64,000 nucleotides of DNA, taken from Cryobacterium soli (GTDB lineage Bacteria; Actinomycetota; Actinomycetes; Actinomycetales; Microbacteriaceae). Shown piece by piece: positions 25,194-34,925 of the stretch; positions within the stretch are counted from its first letter, which is position 1; the number at the start of each line of letters is the position of its first letter. The stretch is from positions 2,852,001 to 2,916,000 of the forward strand of contig NZ_CP030033.1 in NCBI RefSeq assembly GCF_003611035.1. The letters run 5' to 3'. Both the position numbers and the translations under genes were made by a program. The notes below the pieces were generated by a model. It made no database searches and was not told where the DNA came from. It saw only the letters and a list, made by a program, of their open reading frames with translations.

Positions 25194-25298
25194 CTACTGG
25201 GCGGAGTAGCCGCCGTCGACGAGGCGGTAACTGCCGGAGATGAAGGAGGCGGCATCACTCAGCAGGAACAGCGTGAGTGCGGCGAGCTTGGCCCGGCC
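25194..25298 (-). pseudogene. C-terminal remnant of a short-chain dehydrogenase
   Basis: The minus strand encodes about 32 residues that match the C-terminal end of classical SDR enzymes (LFLLSDAASFISGS, then VDGGYSAQ and a stop). Nothing resembling the Rossmann core lies upstream; the sequence runs straight into the promoter of the VOC gene at 25383. This is therefore a truncated relic, probably left when the present VOC-esterase pair arrived or after a deletion. Confidence 0.7.
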
Positions 25299-25309
25299 GT
25301 GTTCACATT

Positions 25310-25353
25310 GGTTGCAGCTACAAGCATCTCTGATATGGTTGTAGATACAAGCA
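25310..25353. promoter_or_regulatory. Promoter with duplicated 17-bp operator-like motif
   Basis: Two near-identical 17-bp copies, GGTTGCAGCTACAAGCA (25310-25326) and GGTTGTAGATACAAGCA (25337-25353), start 27 bp apart. The second contains the inverted repeat TTGTA-ga-TACAA. They overlap a candidate promoter TTGCAG (25312-25317), 16 bp, TATGGT (25334-25339). The pattern resembles MarR/DUF24-type repressor sites seen before catE-like genes. Confidence 0.55.
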
Positions 25354-25382
25354 ATGCAACCACCACAGCCGGGAGCGAAATC

Positions 25383-26297
25383 ATGAGTGTCGACCTGAAC
25401 CAGCGGATTCTCAACGCCGACACCTCGATGGGCGCGGTCACCCTGCGGGTCGGCGATCTCGAGACCATGTCGGACTACTACTCCCGGGCCTTCGCCATGG
25501 AGCCCCTCGAGGAGCGCAGCCGCTCCCGCGAGGTGCACCGCGTGCTCGGCCGGGGCACGACGCCACTCGTGCGGCTGATCCACACCCCGGACCTGCCCGG
25601 CGGGGACCCCCGCCAGGCTGGACTGTTCCACACCGCGTTCCTCTTCGAGACTCCCGAAAGCCTTGCCGCCACGGTCTACCGTGCCGCGCAGGACCCGCGC
25701 AGCCGCTTCATCGGATCCAGCGACCACCTCGTGAGCGAGGCGTTCTACTTCACCGACCCGGAGGGCAACGGCGTGGAGCTGTACACCGACCGGGATCGCG
25801 ACACCTGGATCCACGACGGTGAGGAGATACGGATGGCCACCGAGTACCTCGACCCCAACGCCTACCTGCAGACGCACCTCGACCAGAGGGCCATGGATGC
25901 CGGCCCCGCCCTGCCGGGGGTCGTCGGACACGTCCACCTGCAGGTCGGCGACCTGCAGGTCGCGCGGGCGTTCTACGTCGACGCGATCGGATTCGAGGCC
26001 ACCCAGGGTAGCTACCCGGGCGCGCTCTTCGCCTCGGCCGGCGGCTACCACCACCACATCGCCATGAACACCTGGAACAGCCGCGGCTCAGGTCCGCGCG
26101 CGGCGAGCCTGGGCCTCGGTGATGTCTCGGTGACCGTGCCCGCCCCGGCCGACCTGCAGTCCCTCACCACGCGCCTGACCGCCCGCTCGATCCCATTCGC
26201 CGGTGACGGTCGCTCGGTGTCGATCGCCGACCCCTGGGGTACGCAGGTCACGGTCTCGCTGCCCGACGCCTCCACCGACGAACTCATCGCCCGATGA
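25383..26297 (+). CDS. VOC-family ring-cleavage dioxygenase-like protein (CatE-like)
   Basis: A 304-aa protein with two glyoxalase/extradiol (VOC) modules, residues about 15-140 and 180-300. Catechol-2,3-dioxygenase-like proteins such as Bacillus CatE have this size and layout. Metal-ligand candidates include the histidines of GHVHLQVGD and GGYHHHIAM and the Glu of DPEGNGVEL. The second module ends in DPWGTQVTV without the usual Glu. A paired esterase gene is coupled by ATGA. In Bacillus, catE-type genes are induced by quinones and catechols; the operator-like repeats here would fit such control (inference). Confidence 0.82.
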   Translation: MSVDLNQRILNADTSMGAVTLRVGDLETMSDYYSRAFAMEPLEERSRSREVHRVLGRGTTPLVRLIHTPDLPGGDPRQAGLFHTAFLFETPESLAATVYRAAQDPRSRFIGSSDHLVSEAFYFTDPEGNGVELYTDRDRDTWIHDGEEIRMATEYLDPNAYLQTHLDQRAMDAGPALPGVVGHVHLQVGDLQVARAFYVDAIGFEATQGSYPGALFASAGGYHHHIAMNTWNSRGSGPRAASLGLGDVSVTVPAPADLQSLTTRLTARSIPFAGDGRSVSIADPWGTQVTVSLPDASTDELIAR

Positions 26298-26947
26298 CCG
26301 CGCAGCGCTCCGGCATCCGTTCGCCCGGATGGGCCGCGGAGGTGGCCGAGGCATCCGCCGTGGTCCTGCTGCTGCACGGCTACGGTTCGAACGAGTCCGA
26401 TCTGGCCGGGCTTGCGCCGGCGCTGGGGCTCGCTCTGCCGTGGGCGGCCCTGCGCGCACCGCTCGAGCTGGGCAACGGGGGCGCGGCATGGTTCACCATC
26501 ACGACCCCCGGAAACCCGGACGCGGAGCCCGTCGCCCAGGCCACGGACGCGATCTGGGCCTGGGTCGACGCCAACCTGGCCTCCACCACGTCGGTGATCC
26601 CGATCGGCTTCTCGCAGGGTGGCCTGATGGCCAGCCAACTTCTGCGCACCCGGCCCGAGCGGGTGCTGGCGCCCGTCGTGCTCGGCGGCTTCGTGCTCGG
26701 TGCGGACCAGCCCGGCGACGCGACCCTCGCCGGGACCCGCCCACCGGTGTTCTGGGGCCGCGGCGCCGACGACCGCGTCATCGGGGAGCCCGCGATCGCA
26801 CGCACGAGCGTGTTCCTGCCGACCCACTCCGCCCTGGTCGAGAAGAGGTACCCGGGCCTGGCGCACGGAATCAACGCCGCCGAGATCGACGACGTCCGGA
26901 CGTTCCTGGCGCTGAACGCCGGCGCCGAATCCGTCACCGCCGGATGA
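26294..26947 (+). CDS. Alpha/beta-hydrolase, carboxylesterase/phospholipase family
   Basis: A 217-aa serine hydrolase of the Abhydrolase_2 group. The nucleophile is in GFSQGG, the oxyanion region is LLLHGYGSNESDL, and the C-terminal histidine is in GLAHGI. YwbO/MhqD-type esterases with this architecture are commonly encoded with CatE-type dioxygenases in quinone-detoxification operons, which matches the ATGA-coupled arrangement here. The physiological ester is unknown. Confidence 0.85.
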   Translation: MTAQRSGIRSPGWAAEVAEASAVVLLLHGYGSNESDLAGLAPALGLALPWAALRAPLELGNGGAAWFTITTPGNPDAEPVAQATDAIWAWVDANLASTTSVIPIGFSQGGLMASQLLRTRPERVLAPVVLGGFVLGADQPGDATLAGTRPPVFWGRGADDRVIGEPAIARTSVFLPTHSALVEKRYPGLAHGINAAEIDDVRTFLALNAGAESVTAG

Positions 26948-27032
26948 CGGCTTCTTGCGTCGAGGCCGACCGGCACGCGAGACAATAGGAGGAGCGCGAA
27001 CGACTGGCAGCGTCGCAGAAGGGAATCACGCC

Positions 27033-27476
27033 GTGCACGCAGTGAACCCGATCGTCCGGCCACTCTCCGGCGTATCGTCGGATGCCGGCCAGCGTTTCAT
27101 CCAGGAAGCACTCGAGTCCGTGCACGCCGGTTTCCCCTCCCCGGCGCAGGGCTACTACAACGGCCCTGTCGACCTCAATCGTCATCTGATCAGGGATCCC
27201 ACCTCCACCTTCATCGTGCGGGTGAGCGGCGACAGCATGACCGGCGCCGGAATCTTCGACGGCGACGAGGTGATCGTCGACCGGTCCCTCGAGGCCCGCG
27301 ACGGCAGCGTGGTGATCGCGGTGGTCGACAACGAACTCACCATCAAGCGGCTCCGTCTAGAGGCCGGCACCGTGCGCCTGGTGCCAGAGAACCCGGCCTA
27401 CCCCGACATCGTGCTGCACGAGCTGAGCGAACTGTCGGTGTGGGGCGTCGTCACCAGGTGCCTGCACCGTGTCTAG
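27033..27476 (+). CDS. umuD: UmuD-like S24-family self-cleaving protein
   Basis: A 147-aa LexA/UmuD-family protein, subunit of error-prone polymerase V. The autocleavage site is Ala32-Gly33 in HAGFPSPA, followed by catalytic Ser68 in SGDSMTG and Lys105 in LTIKRL, closely following E. coli UmuD. GTG 27033 follows AGAAGGGA by 8 nt. It is co-transcribed and overlapping with the Y-family polymerase gene. Only a GAAC half-site (26998-27001) is seen upstream, not a full GAAC-N4-GTTC LexA box. Confidence 0.9.
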   Translation: MHAVNPIVRPLSGVSSDAGQRFIQEALESVHAGFPSPAQGYYNGPVDLNRHLIRDPTSTFIVRVSGDSMTGAGIFDGDEVIVDRSLEARDGSVVIAVVDNELTIKRLRLEAGTVRLVPENPAYPDIVLHELSELSVWGVVTRCLHRV

Positions 27477-27498
27477 CCGTACCGTGTCTAGCCGTACC
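27469..27498 (+). repeat. 15-bp tandem duplication covering the umuC start
   Basis: GTGTCTAGCCGTACC occurs twice in direct succession (27469-27483, 27484-27498). Each copy carries an in-frame GTG, and the umuD stop TAG lies inside the first copy. Confidence 0.9.
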
Positions 27499-28779
27499 GG
27501 GTCCCCGCCGCCCTCCATCGCGATCGTCGACGCGAACAACTTCTATGTCTCCTGCGAGCGCATTTTCGACCCGCGCCTCGAGGGCAAGCCTGTGGTCGTG
27601 TTGTCGAACAACGACGGATGCGTCATCGCCCGCTCGCAGGAAGCGAAGACCCTCGGCATCGACATGGCGGCGTCGTGGCAGAGCATCGCCGCCGAAGCCG
27701 CTGCCAAGGGCGTCATCGCCCGCTCCAGCAACTACGAGCTCTACGGCGACATCTCCGCCCGCTGTGTGGAACTGCTCGGCCGGTTCACCTCCTCGCAGGA
27801 GGTGTACTCCATCGACGAGAGCTTCATCCGGCTCACCGGAAGTGCCGAGCAGGTCAGCGGGATCGCCCGGGAGATCCGCGTGGCCACCAGGAAGATGATC
27901 GGCCTGCCGGTGAGCATCGGCATCGCGCCGAGCAAGACCCTGGCCAAGCTGGCGAACAGGGGCTCCAAGTCATCCGCGGCGCTGCAGGGGGTCTGCAACC
28001 TGGGCGCCTACGCCCCGGCGCAGGTCACCGCGATTCTCGCGTCGGTTGACGCTAGCGATGTGTGGGGGATCGGCTCCCGCACGGCGCAGAAGCTGGCGGG
28101 GATGGGCATCCACACGGCGGCCGACCTGCGCGACACCGACGCCGTGCAACTGCGCCGGCGGTTCGGTGTGAACCAGGAGCGGGTGGTGCAGGAGCTGCGC
28201 GGCGTCGACTGCCTGCCGCTGGAGGAGGAACGGTCGGACCGGGAGCAGATCCAGTTCTCCCGTTCGTTCGCCGTGCCGATCAGCACCGTGGCCGAGCTCG
28301 AAGAGGTGCTCTCTGTCTACACGCAGCGGGCCGCCGCCCGGCTGCGCGAGCAGGGCTCGCTGGCCCGCATGATGGGCTGCACGGCCTCGACGTCACCGTT
28401 CCGGGACAACCATGTCAGCCACGCGGTCTCGCTCGCGTTTCCCGGCCCCACCGACGACCCGGTGCAGATGTACCGGGCGGCCATCACCGCGCTCGGCCCG
28501 CAGCTGCAGGCCGGCCAGCAGTACGTGCGGGTGGGCGTGAGCCTGTACGAGTTCTCGTCGCGCGACTCGCACGCCACCCTCGACATCTTCGGCACCGAGC
28601 CGGCCCCGTTCGCGGCCGGCGCGGTGCTTGACTCCATCGCCGCCAAGTACGGCCAGGAGAACCTGGGTCTCGGCCGGGCCGGCCTCAAGACCAACCGGGC
28701 CTGGACCATGCGCCGGGACATGGTGTCGCCGCGGGCCACCACGCACTGGGACGAACTCATCACTGTCGCCGCCAAGTGA
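27469..28779 (+). CDS. umuC: Y-family DNA polymerase, UmuC-like
   Basis: Catalytic subunit (436 aa) of an error-prone translesion polymerase. Active-site acids are seen in [15 protein letters not shown] and YSIDESFI. The [13 protein letters not shown] palm motif, the helix-hairpin-helix region [17 protein letters not shown] and a C-terminal UmuC DUF4113-like end ([24 protein letters not shown]) are intact. The start region is duplicated: GTG 27469 and GTG 27484 head two identical 15-bp units. The first overlaps the umuD stop by 8 nt. Either could initiate. Confidence 0.92.
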   Translation: MSSRTVSSRTGSPPPSIAIVDANNFYVSCERIFDPRLEGKPVVVLSNNDGCVIARSQEAKTLGIDMAASWQSIAAEAAAKGVIARSSNYELYGDISARCVELLGRFTSSQEVYSIDESFIRLTGSAEQVSGIAREIRVATRKMIGLPVSIGIAPSKTLAKLANRGSKSSAALQGVCNLGAYAPAQVTAILASVDASDVWGIGSRTAQKLAGMGIHTAADLRDTDAVQLRRRFGVNQERVVQELRGVDCLPLEEERSDREQIQFSRSFAVPISTVAELEEVLSVYTQRAAARLREQGSLARMMGCTASTSPFRDNHVSHAVSLAFPGPTDDPVQMYRAAITALGPQLQAGQQYVRVGVSLYEFSSRDSHATLDIFGTEPAPFAAGAVLDSIAAKYGQENLGLGRAGLKTNRAWTMRRDMVSPRATTHWDELITVAAK

Positions 28780-28935
28780 GCTGAACGTGCGGTCGTGACG
28801 AGCTCGACGTTCCGAGGACGTCCCGCGGGATCTCGACAAGGACAAACTCGATCAACGAGTGGGCGCGACACCTGCGCGGCAGCCGCCGCTGGAGCAGATT
28901 AGTCTCGGTAGCGCATCCGCCGCGCTCGCTGTAAA

Positions 28936-28956
28936 CTTGAGTCGAGTCAACTCAAG
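28936..28956. promoter_or_regulatory. HAIR element (HspR operator)
   Basis: CTTGAGT-N7-ACTCAAG is an exact match to the HspR-associated inverted repeat known from Streptomyces and mycobacteria. It lies 22 bp before the clpB start and overlaps a TAAACT -10-like box (28932-28937). HspR with DnaK represses heat-shock genes through this site, so this clpB should be in the HspR regulon. Confidence 0.92.
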
Positions 28957-28977
28957 TATTTGCGAAGGATGTTTTTG

Positions 28978-31140
<2,163 letters not shown>

Positions 31141-31161
31141 CGGAGGTTCTCCCACCGAATA

Positions 31162-31183
31162 ATGTCCCCGAAAAGGGGGACAT
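31162..31183 (+). terminator. Hairpin after clpB
   Basis: ATGTCCCC-gaaaag-GGGGACAT makes a perfect 8-bp stem 21 nt after the clpB stop. No T tract follows, so it is a weak or Rho-assisted terminator. Confidence 0.5.
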
Positions 31184-31262
31184 CTGGGCCCGGACCTGCT
31201 TGAATGCTCAAGAGGGCTGGCAAGTGCGCCGGTGACGCCTCAGCCAGCGTGAGGATCGTCGA

Positions 31263-32915
31263 TTGTCGCACGACACTGAGTGGCCCGTTCCGGACTTCGT
31301 GCAACCGCGCACACGGGAAGTCCCGTACGCTCAGCTGCCGTTCGTGGCCGGGGTGCTGTTGATCGTGGGCTTCGCCGCCGCGGGGGCGCCGGAAACCTTG
31401 TCCAAGACCGGTTTCCTGGTGGGGCTGACTCTCACGTTCGCCGTCACCCTGGCCGGCCTGATCGTGCCGTGGGAGCGGCACGGCTACCAGTGGTTGGTCA
31501 TTGTTCCTTTGGTGGACGTGCTTGTGGTCGCGTTCCTCCGCGACGGGGTGCGGGAAACCCTGCCGGCCGTGAGCATGCTCGTCGTCGTGCCCGTCCTGTG
31601 GCTGGCCTACGGTTTCGCCTGGTGGGCACTGGGCCTCGCGCTGGTCGGCGCGTTCTTCGTCGGTGCCTTCCCCCTGTTCCAGGCCGGCGAGCTGCCCACC
31701 GAGGCGATCGGTTGGGGAAGCGTGCTGCTGCTGCCGATCACGACGGCGTTCATCGCCATCACGGCCCGCGTCGCCGCCAACGGTCTGCGGGCCCAGCAAC
31801 GCCGGCTGGTGGTGGTCTCCCGGGAGCTGCGTGAGGCGCTGCTCGAGGCCACCGACCGGCGGGCCACCTTCGAGGCTGTGATGGAGACCGTTGACGCGGG
31901 CATCGAGCTCTATAACCCGCGGGGGGAGGTGGTGCTCAGCAACGCTGCGGCCCGCAGGTTGGCCGTGCGCACCGACTCGGCCACCGGCGCCTACGGCAGG
32001 GATGCCTCGCTGGTCTTCGACGTGGACCGCACCACCCTTGTCGCCCTCGACGACCAGATCGCCGCCCGTGCGCTCCGCGGCGACCTCGTGGACAAGCGGG
32101 TGTACTGGGTCGGCGGGCACGACGATCAGAGCGCGATCATCGCCTCCTCCGGGGTAGTGGAACGGGAGAACGGGTTTGCCCTTGGCACGGTTGTGGTGGC
32201 CACCGACGTCACTCCGCTGGTGGAGGCGATCGCCGTGCGCGACGACTTCCTCGCCACGGTCTCACACGAGCTGCGCACCCCGCTCACGTCGATCATCGGT
32301 TACCTCGACCTCATCGACGCCGAGGAGCTGGGCATCACCATGGAGATCGACGTGATCGAGCGGAACGCCCAGCGCCTGCTGTCGGTGATCGCGCATCTGC
32401 TCAGCGCCACCGACGGGCAGCCCGCGATCCGCCGGGTCGACACCGATCTCGGCCAGATCCTGCAATCCTGCCTGGACACCGCCGTGCCGCGTGCGCAGAG
32501 CGCCGGTGTCACCCTGCACGCACGCGATGGCGCCACGGTGGTCGCCCAGGTCGATCCGGTGGCCATCGAGCAGGTCATCGACAACCTGCTCACCAACGCC
32601 ATCAAGTTCTCCCGGTCGATGGGCACCGTCACCCTGAGCGTCGACACCGAGGGCACGGATGCGGTGCTGCGCGTGACCGACGACGGCATCGGCCTCAGCC
32701 AGGAGGATGCGCGCCAGGTCTTCGACAGGTTCTTCCGCGCCCGCTCCTCGACCGAGCTGGCGATCCCGGGCATGGGCCTCGGCCTGGCGATCGTGCGGGC
32801 CTTCGTCACCGCACATTCGGGCACCGTCGAGCTGAGCAGCGTCCTGGGCGAGGGCACCACCGTCACGGTGCGCCTCCCGCTCCAGGCCGCCTCCGCCCTC
32901 GTCCGCGACCTGTGA
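31263..32915 (+). CDS. Membrane-bound sensor histidine kinase (orphan)
   Basis: A 550-aa kinase with about six transmembrane segments (residues 26-170), a linker coiled coil, a PAS-like domain (about 200-320), HisKA with phosphoacceptor His335 in VSHELRTPLTSIIG, and a C-terminal HATPase (NLLTNAIKFS, then DDGIGL and GMGLGLAIV). The start appears to be TTG 31263 with GAGGA about 8 nt upstream; there is no good ATG or GTG before the first membrane helix. No response-regulator gene is adjacent on either side, so its partner lies elsewhere. Confidence 0.88.
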   Translation: MSHDTEWPVPDFVQPRTREVPYAQLPFVAGVLLIVGFAAAGAPETLSKTGFLVGLTLTFAVTLAGLIVPWERHGYQWLVIVPLVDVLVVAFLRDGVRETLPAVSMLVVVPVLWLAYGFAWWALGLALVGAFFVGAFPLFQAGELPTEAIGWGSVLLLPITTAFIAITARVAANGLRAQQRRLVVVSRELREALLEATDRRATFEAVMETVDAGIELYNPRGEVVLSNAAARRLAVRTDSATGAYGRDASLVFDVDRTTLVALDDQIAARALRGDLVDKRVYWVGGHDDQSAIIASSGVVERENGFALGTVVVATDVTPLVEAIAVRDDFLATVSHELRTPLTSIIGYLDLIDAEELGITMEIDVIERNAQRLLSVIAHLLSATDGQPAIRRVDTDLGQILQSCLDTAVPRAQSAGVTLHARDGATVVAQVDPVAIEQVIDNLLTNAIKFSRSMGTVTLSVDTEGTDAVLRVTDDGIGLSQEDARQVFDRFFRARSSTELAIPGMGLGLAIVRAFVTAHSGTVELSSVLGEGTTVTVRLPLQAASALVRDL

Positions 32916-33001
32916 CTTCAACACCCAGAATCTCGGATTTCCGGGGCTTGAGTCACGGTTCGCGGACGTGGCGGGCGGGGTTCCGGGGCCCTGAGTCACG
33001 G
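32912..33001. repeat. Repeated TTCCGGGGC...GAGTCACGG element between genes
   Basis: GTGACT(t)CAA at 32912-32921 can pair with TTGAGTCAC at 32948-32956, forming an extragenic hairpin after the kinase gene. The right half (32939-32958) recurs as a near-copy at 32981-33001. This may be a terminator or a member of a small dispersed palindromic repeat family. Confidence 0.5.
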
Positions 33002-33070
33002 GCTCTGAGAAGATGCCCAGACCCGGCGTCCGCCTGGGCGCGGGCGAGGGCTCGGCGTTAGGCTTTTCGG

Positions 33071-34120
33071 ATGCGTGCAACAGTGATCTACGGCGAGCGG
33101 GACATCCGACTCGAAGAAGTACCCAACCCCATCCTCTCCACCGGCGGCGACGCCATCGTGCGGGTCGTCGCGGCCTGCGTCTGCGGCTCCGACCTCTGGC
33201 CGTACCGCGGCGTGACTCCCACGGACGAACCGCACCGGATCGGCCACGAGTTCGTCGGCATCGTCGACGAAATCGGGCCCGATGTGCAGACTATCAAGGT
33301 GGGCGACTTCGTCATCGCCCCGTTCTACGACTGCGACAACACCTGCATCAACTGCCAGAACGGCGTCAGCACCTCCTGCCTGAACGGCGGCTGGTGGGGC
33401 TCCGACGATAGGCTCGGCGGCTTTGCCGACGGCGCCCAGGGTGAGCGCGTGCGGGTTCCACACGCCGACGGCTCGCTCGTCGCCACTCCCGTGCAGCCGA
33501 CGGATGCCCAGGTGCCCGGCCTCCTCACCCTGGCCGATGTCATGGGCACCGGCCACCACGCCGCCGTCTCGGCCGGCGTCACCGACGGCAGTACCGTCGT
33601 GGTGGTGGGCGACGGGGCCGTGGGCCTCTGCGCGATCATCGCCGCCAAGCGCCTCGGCGCCTCCCGCATCGTGGCGATGTCCCGGCACGCCGACCGGCAG
33701 GCCGTGGCCCGCGAGTTCGGTGCCACGGACATCGTGGAGGAGCGCGGCGACGCGGGCGTCGCGCGCATCCACGAGATGTTCGACGGCGTCGGAGCCGACT
33801 GCGTGCTCGAGTGCGTCGGCACCCAGGAATCGATGGACCAGGCGATCCGCTCGGCCCGCCCCGGCGGCATGGTGGGCTACGTGGGCGTGCCCAACGGCGG
33901 CGCCGAGCTGCCGATCAAGGCGCTCTTCGGTCGCAACGTCGGCGTGAACGGTGGCGTCGCATCCGTGCGTGCCTACATCGAGGAACTGCTGCCGGAGGTG
34001 CTCACCGGCGAGATCGACCCCGGCCGGGTCTTCGACCTGCAGCTGCCGCTCACCGAGGTGGCGCAAGGCTATGCCGCCATGGACGAGCGTCGCGCCATCA
34101 AGGTGCTGCTGCGCCCGTAG
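33071..34120 (+). CDS. Zinc-dependent alcohol dehydrogenase family protein
   Basis: A 349-aa medium-chain dehydrogenase/reductase. Catalytic zinc ligands are Cys38 (CVCGSDLW) and His59-Glu60 (GHEF). The structural-zinc lobe has Cys92, Cys95 and Cys103, with Asp89 where many relatives have the first cysteine. The cofactor motif is VVGDGAVGLCAI. The substrate is unknown. TAGGCT (33059-33064) lies exactly 6 nt before the ATG with no Shine-Dalgarno, fitting a leaderless transcript. A strong bidirectional terminator follows. Confidence 0.88.
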   Translation: MRATVIYGERDIRLEEVPNPILSTGGDAIVRVVAACVCGSDLWPYRGVTPTDEPHRIGHEFVGIVDEIGPDVQTIKVGDFVIAPFYDCDNTCINCQNGVSTSCLNGGWWGSDDRLGGFADGAQGERVRVPHADGSLVATPVQPTDAQVPGLLTLADVMGTGHHAAVSAGVTDGSTVVVVGDGAVGLCAIIAAKRLGASRIVAMSRHADRQAVAREFGATDIVEERGDAGVARIHEMFDGVGADCVLECVGTQESMDQAIRSARPGGMVGYVGVPNGGAELPIKALFGRNVGVNGGVASVRAYIEELLPEVLTGEIDPGRVFDLQLPLTEVAQGYAAMDERRAIKVLLRP

Positions 34121-34137
34121 TCCGCACGGTTTCACAA

Positions 34138-34172
34138 CGAACGCCCCCTCGCTCGATGCGAGGGGGCGTTCG
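34138..34172. terminator. Bidirectional terminator hairpin
   Basis: A perfect 15-bp stem (34138-34152 with 34158-34172, arm CGAACGCCCCCTCGC) with a 5-nt loop separates the convergent alcohol dehydrogenase and nitroreductase genes. Confidence 0.85.
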
Positions 34173-34230
34173 TCATGTGTACGGGATGCGTGGTGCCGAG
34201 GTGCACCCAACTGGCAACTCGGGGAACGAC

Positions 34231-34806
34231 CTAGTCGTTGACGAGCAGCACTTCGGAGAGCGGCTTGCGGGTGCGCGGGGCGATCTCGCGTTCGAGCAGC
34301 TCCGGGGTGAGCGAGTCGGCGTCACCGAGTACACCGAGCACCGTCACGGTGACGGCATCCTGGCCGGGCTTGAGGTGGAACGCGTCGGCCAGGCCCTTGC
34401 GGTCGATGCCGCCGAGCTGGTGGGTGAACAGGCCCTCGTGCTGCGCCTGGATGGTGAGGTGGGCGACGGCCTGGCCGAGGTCGTACTGCGCCCAGGGGTT
34501 GTCGCCCTCTGCGATGTTGAGGATCAGCACGGAGGCCTTGTCGGCCCAGGCCTGGTTGAAGCCCATCAGGTGCGAGTGGATCTTGCGGAAGCTCTCGGAG
34601 CCGCGGCGGGCGACGATGAAGCGGGCCGGCTGGTTGTTGTTGCCGGACGGCGCCCAGCGGGCGGCCTCGAGCACGGTGGTGAGGGTGTCTTCGTCGATGA
34701 CGGCGGTGGGGTCGAATCCGCGGGGGCTCCAGCGCGCGGCCAGCGCGGGCAGGATCGGCGACGTGGTGTCGGCGGAACGGCTGTGGGTGTCGGTGATGAG
34801 GGTCAT
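34231..34806 (-). CDS. Nitroreductase family protein
   Basis: A 191-aa FMN-dependent nitroreductase-like oxidoreductase. The FMN-binding N-terminus RWSPRGFDP, the AARWAPSGNNNQPARFIV motif and the QAVAHLTIQAQHEGL helix are conserved, and the length is normal. Such enzymes reduce nitro compounds, quinones or flavins with NAD(P)H. It is a single gene converging on the alcohol dehydrogenase; nothing nearby indicates the substrate. Confidence 0.88.
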   Translation of the reverse strand: MTLITDTHSRSADTTSPILPALAARWSPRGFDPTAVIDEDTLTTVLEAARWAPSGNNNQPARFIVARRGSESFRKIHSHLMGFNQAWADKASVLILNIAEGDNPWAQYDLGQAVAHLTIQAQHEGLFTHQLGGIDRKGLADAFHLKPGQDAVTVTVLGVLGDADSLTPELLEREIAPRTRKPLSEVLLVND

Positions 34807-34925
34807 GGTGCCCGGCTTTCTGTGTTGCCTGTGCGAGTGGAACGGGTGCGGGGCGCCATCGACCCAGTCATATCAACGCCGAACGGACGCACTTATTCCA
34901 TGCATCCGCATCTTTGCGGTGGGCG

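Noticed and set aside
28780..28930. Palindromic GACGTC/CCCGCGGG stretches after umuC as a terminator or attachment site
   Set aside because: Arms are short and expected by chance at this GC content; no T tract or flanking duplication.
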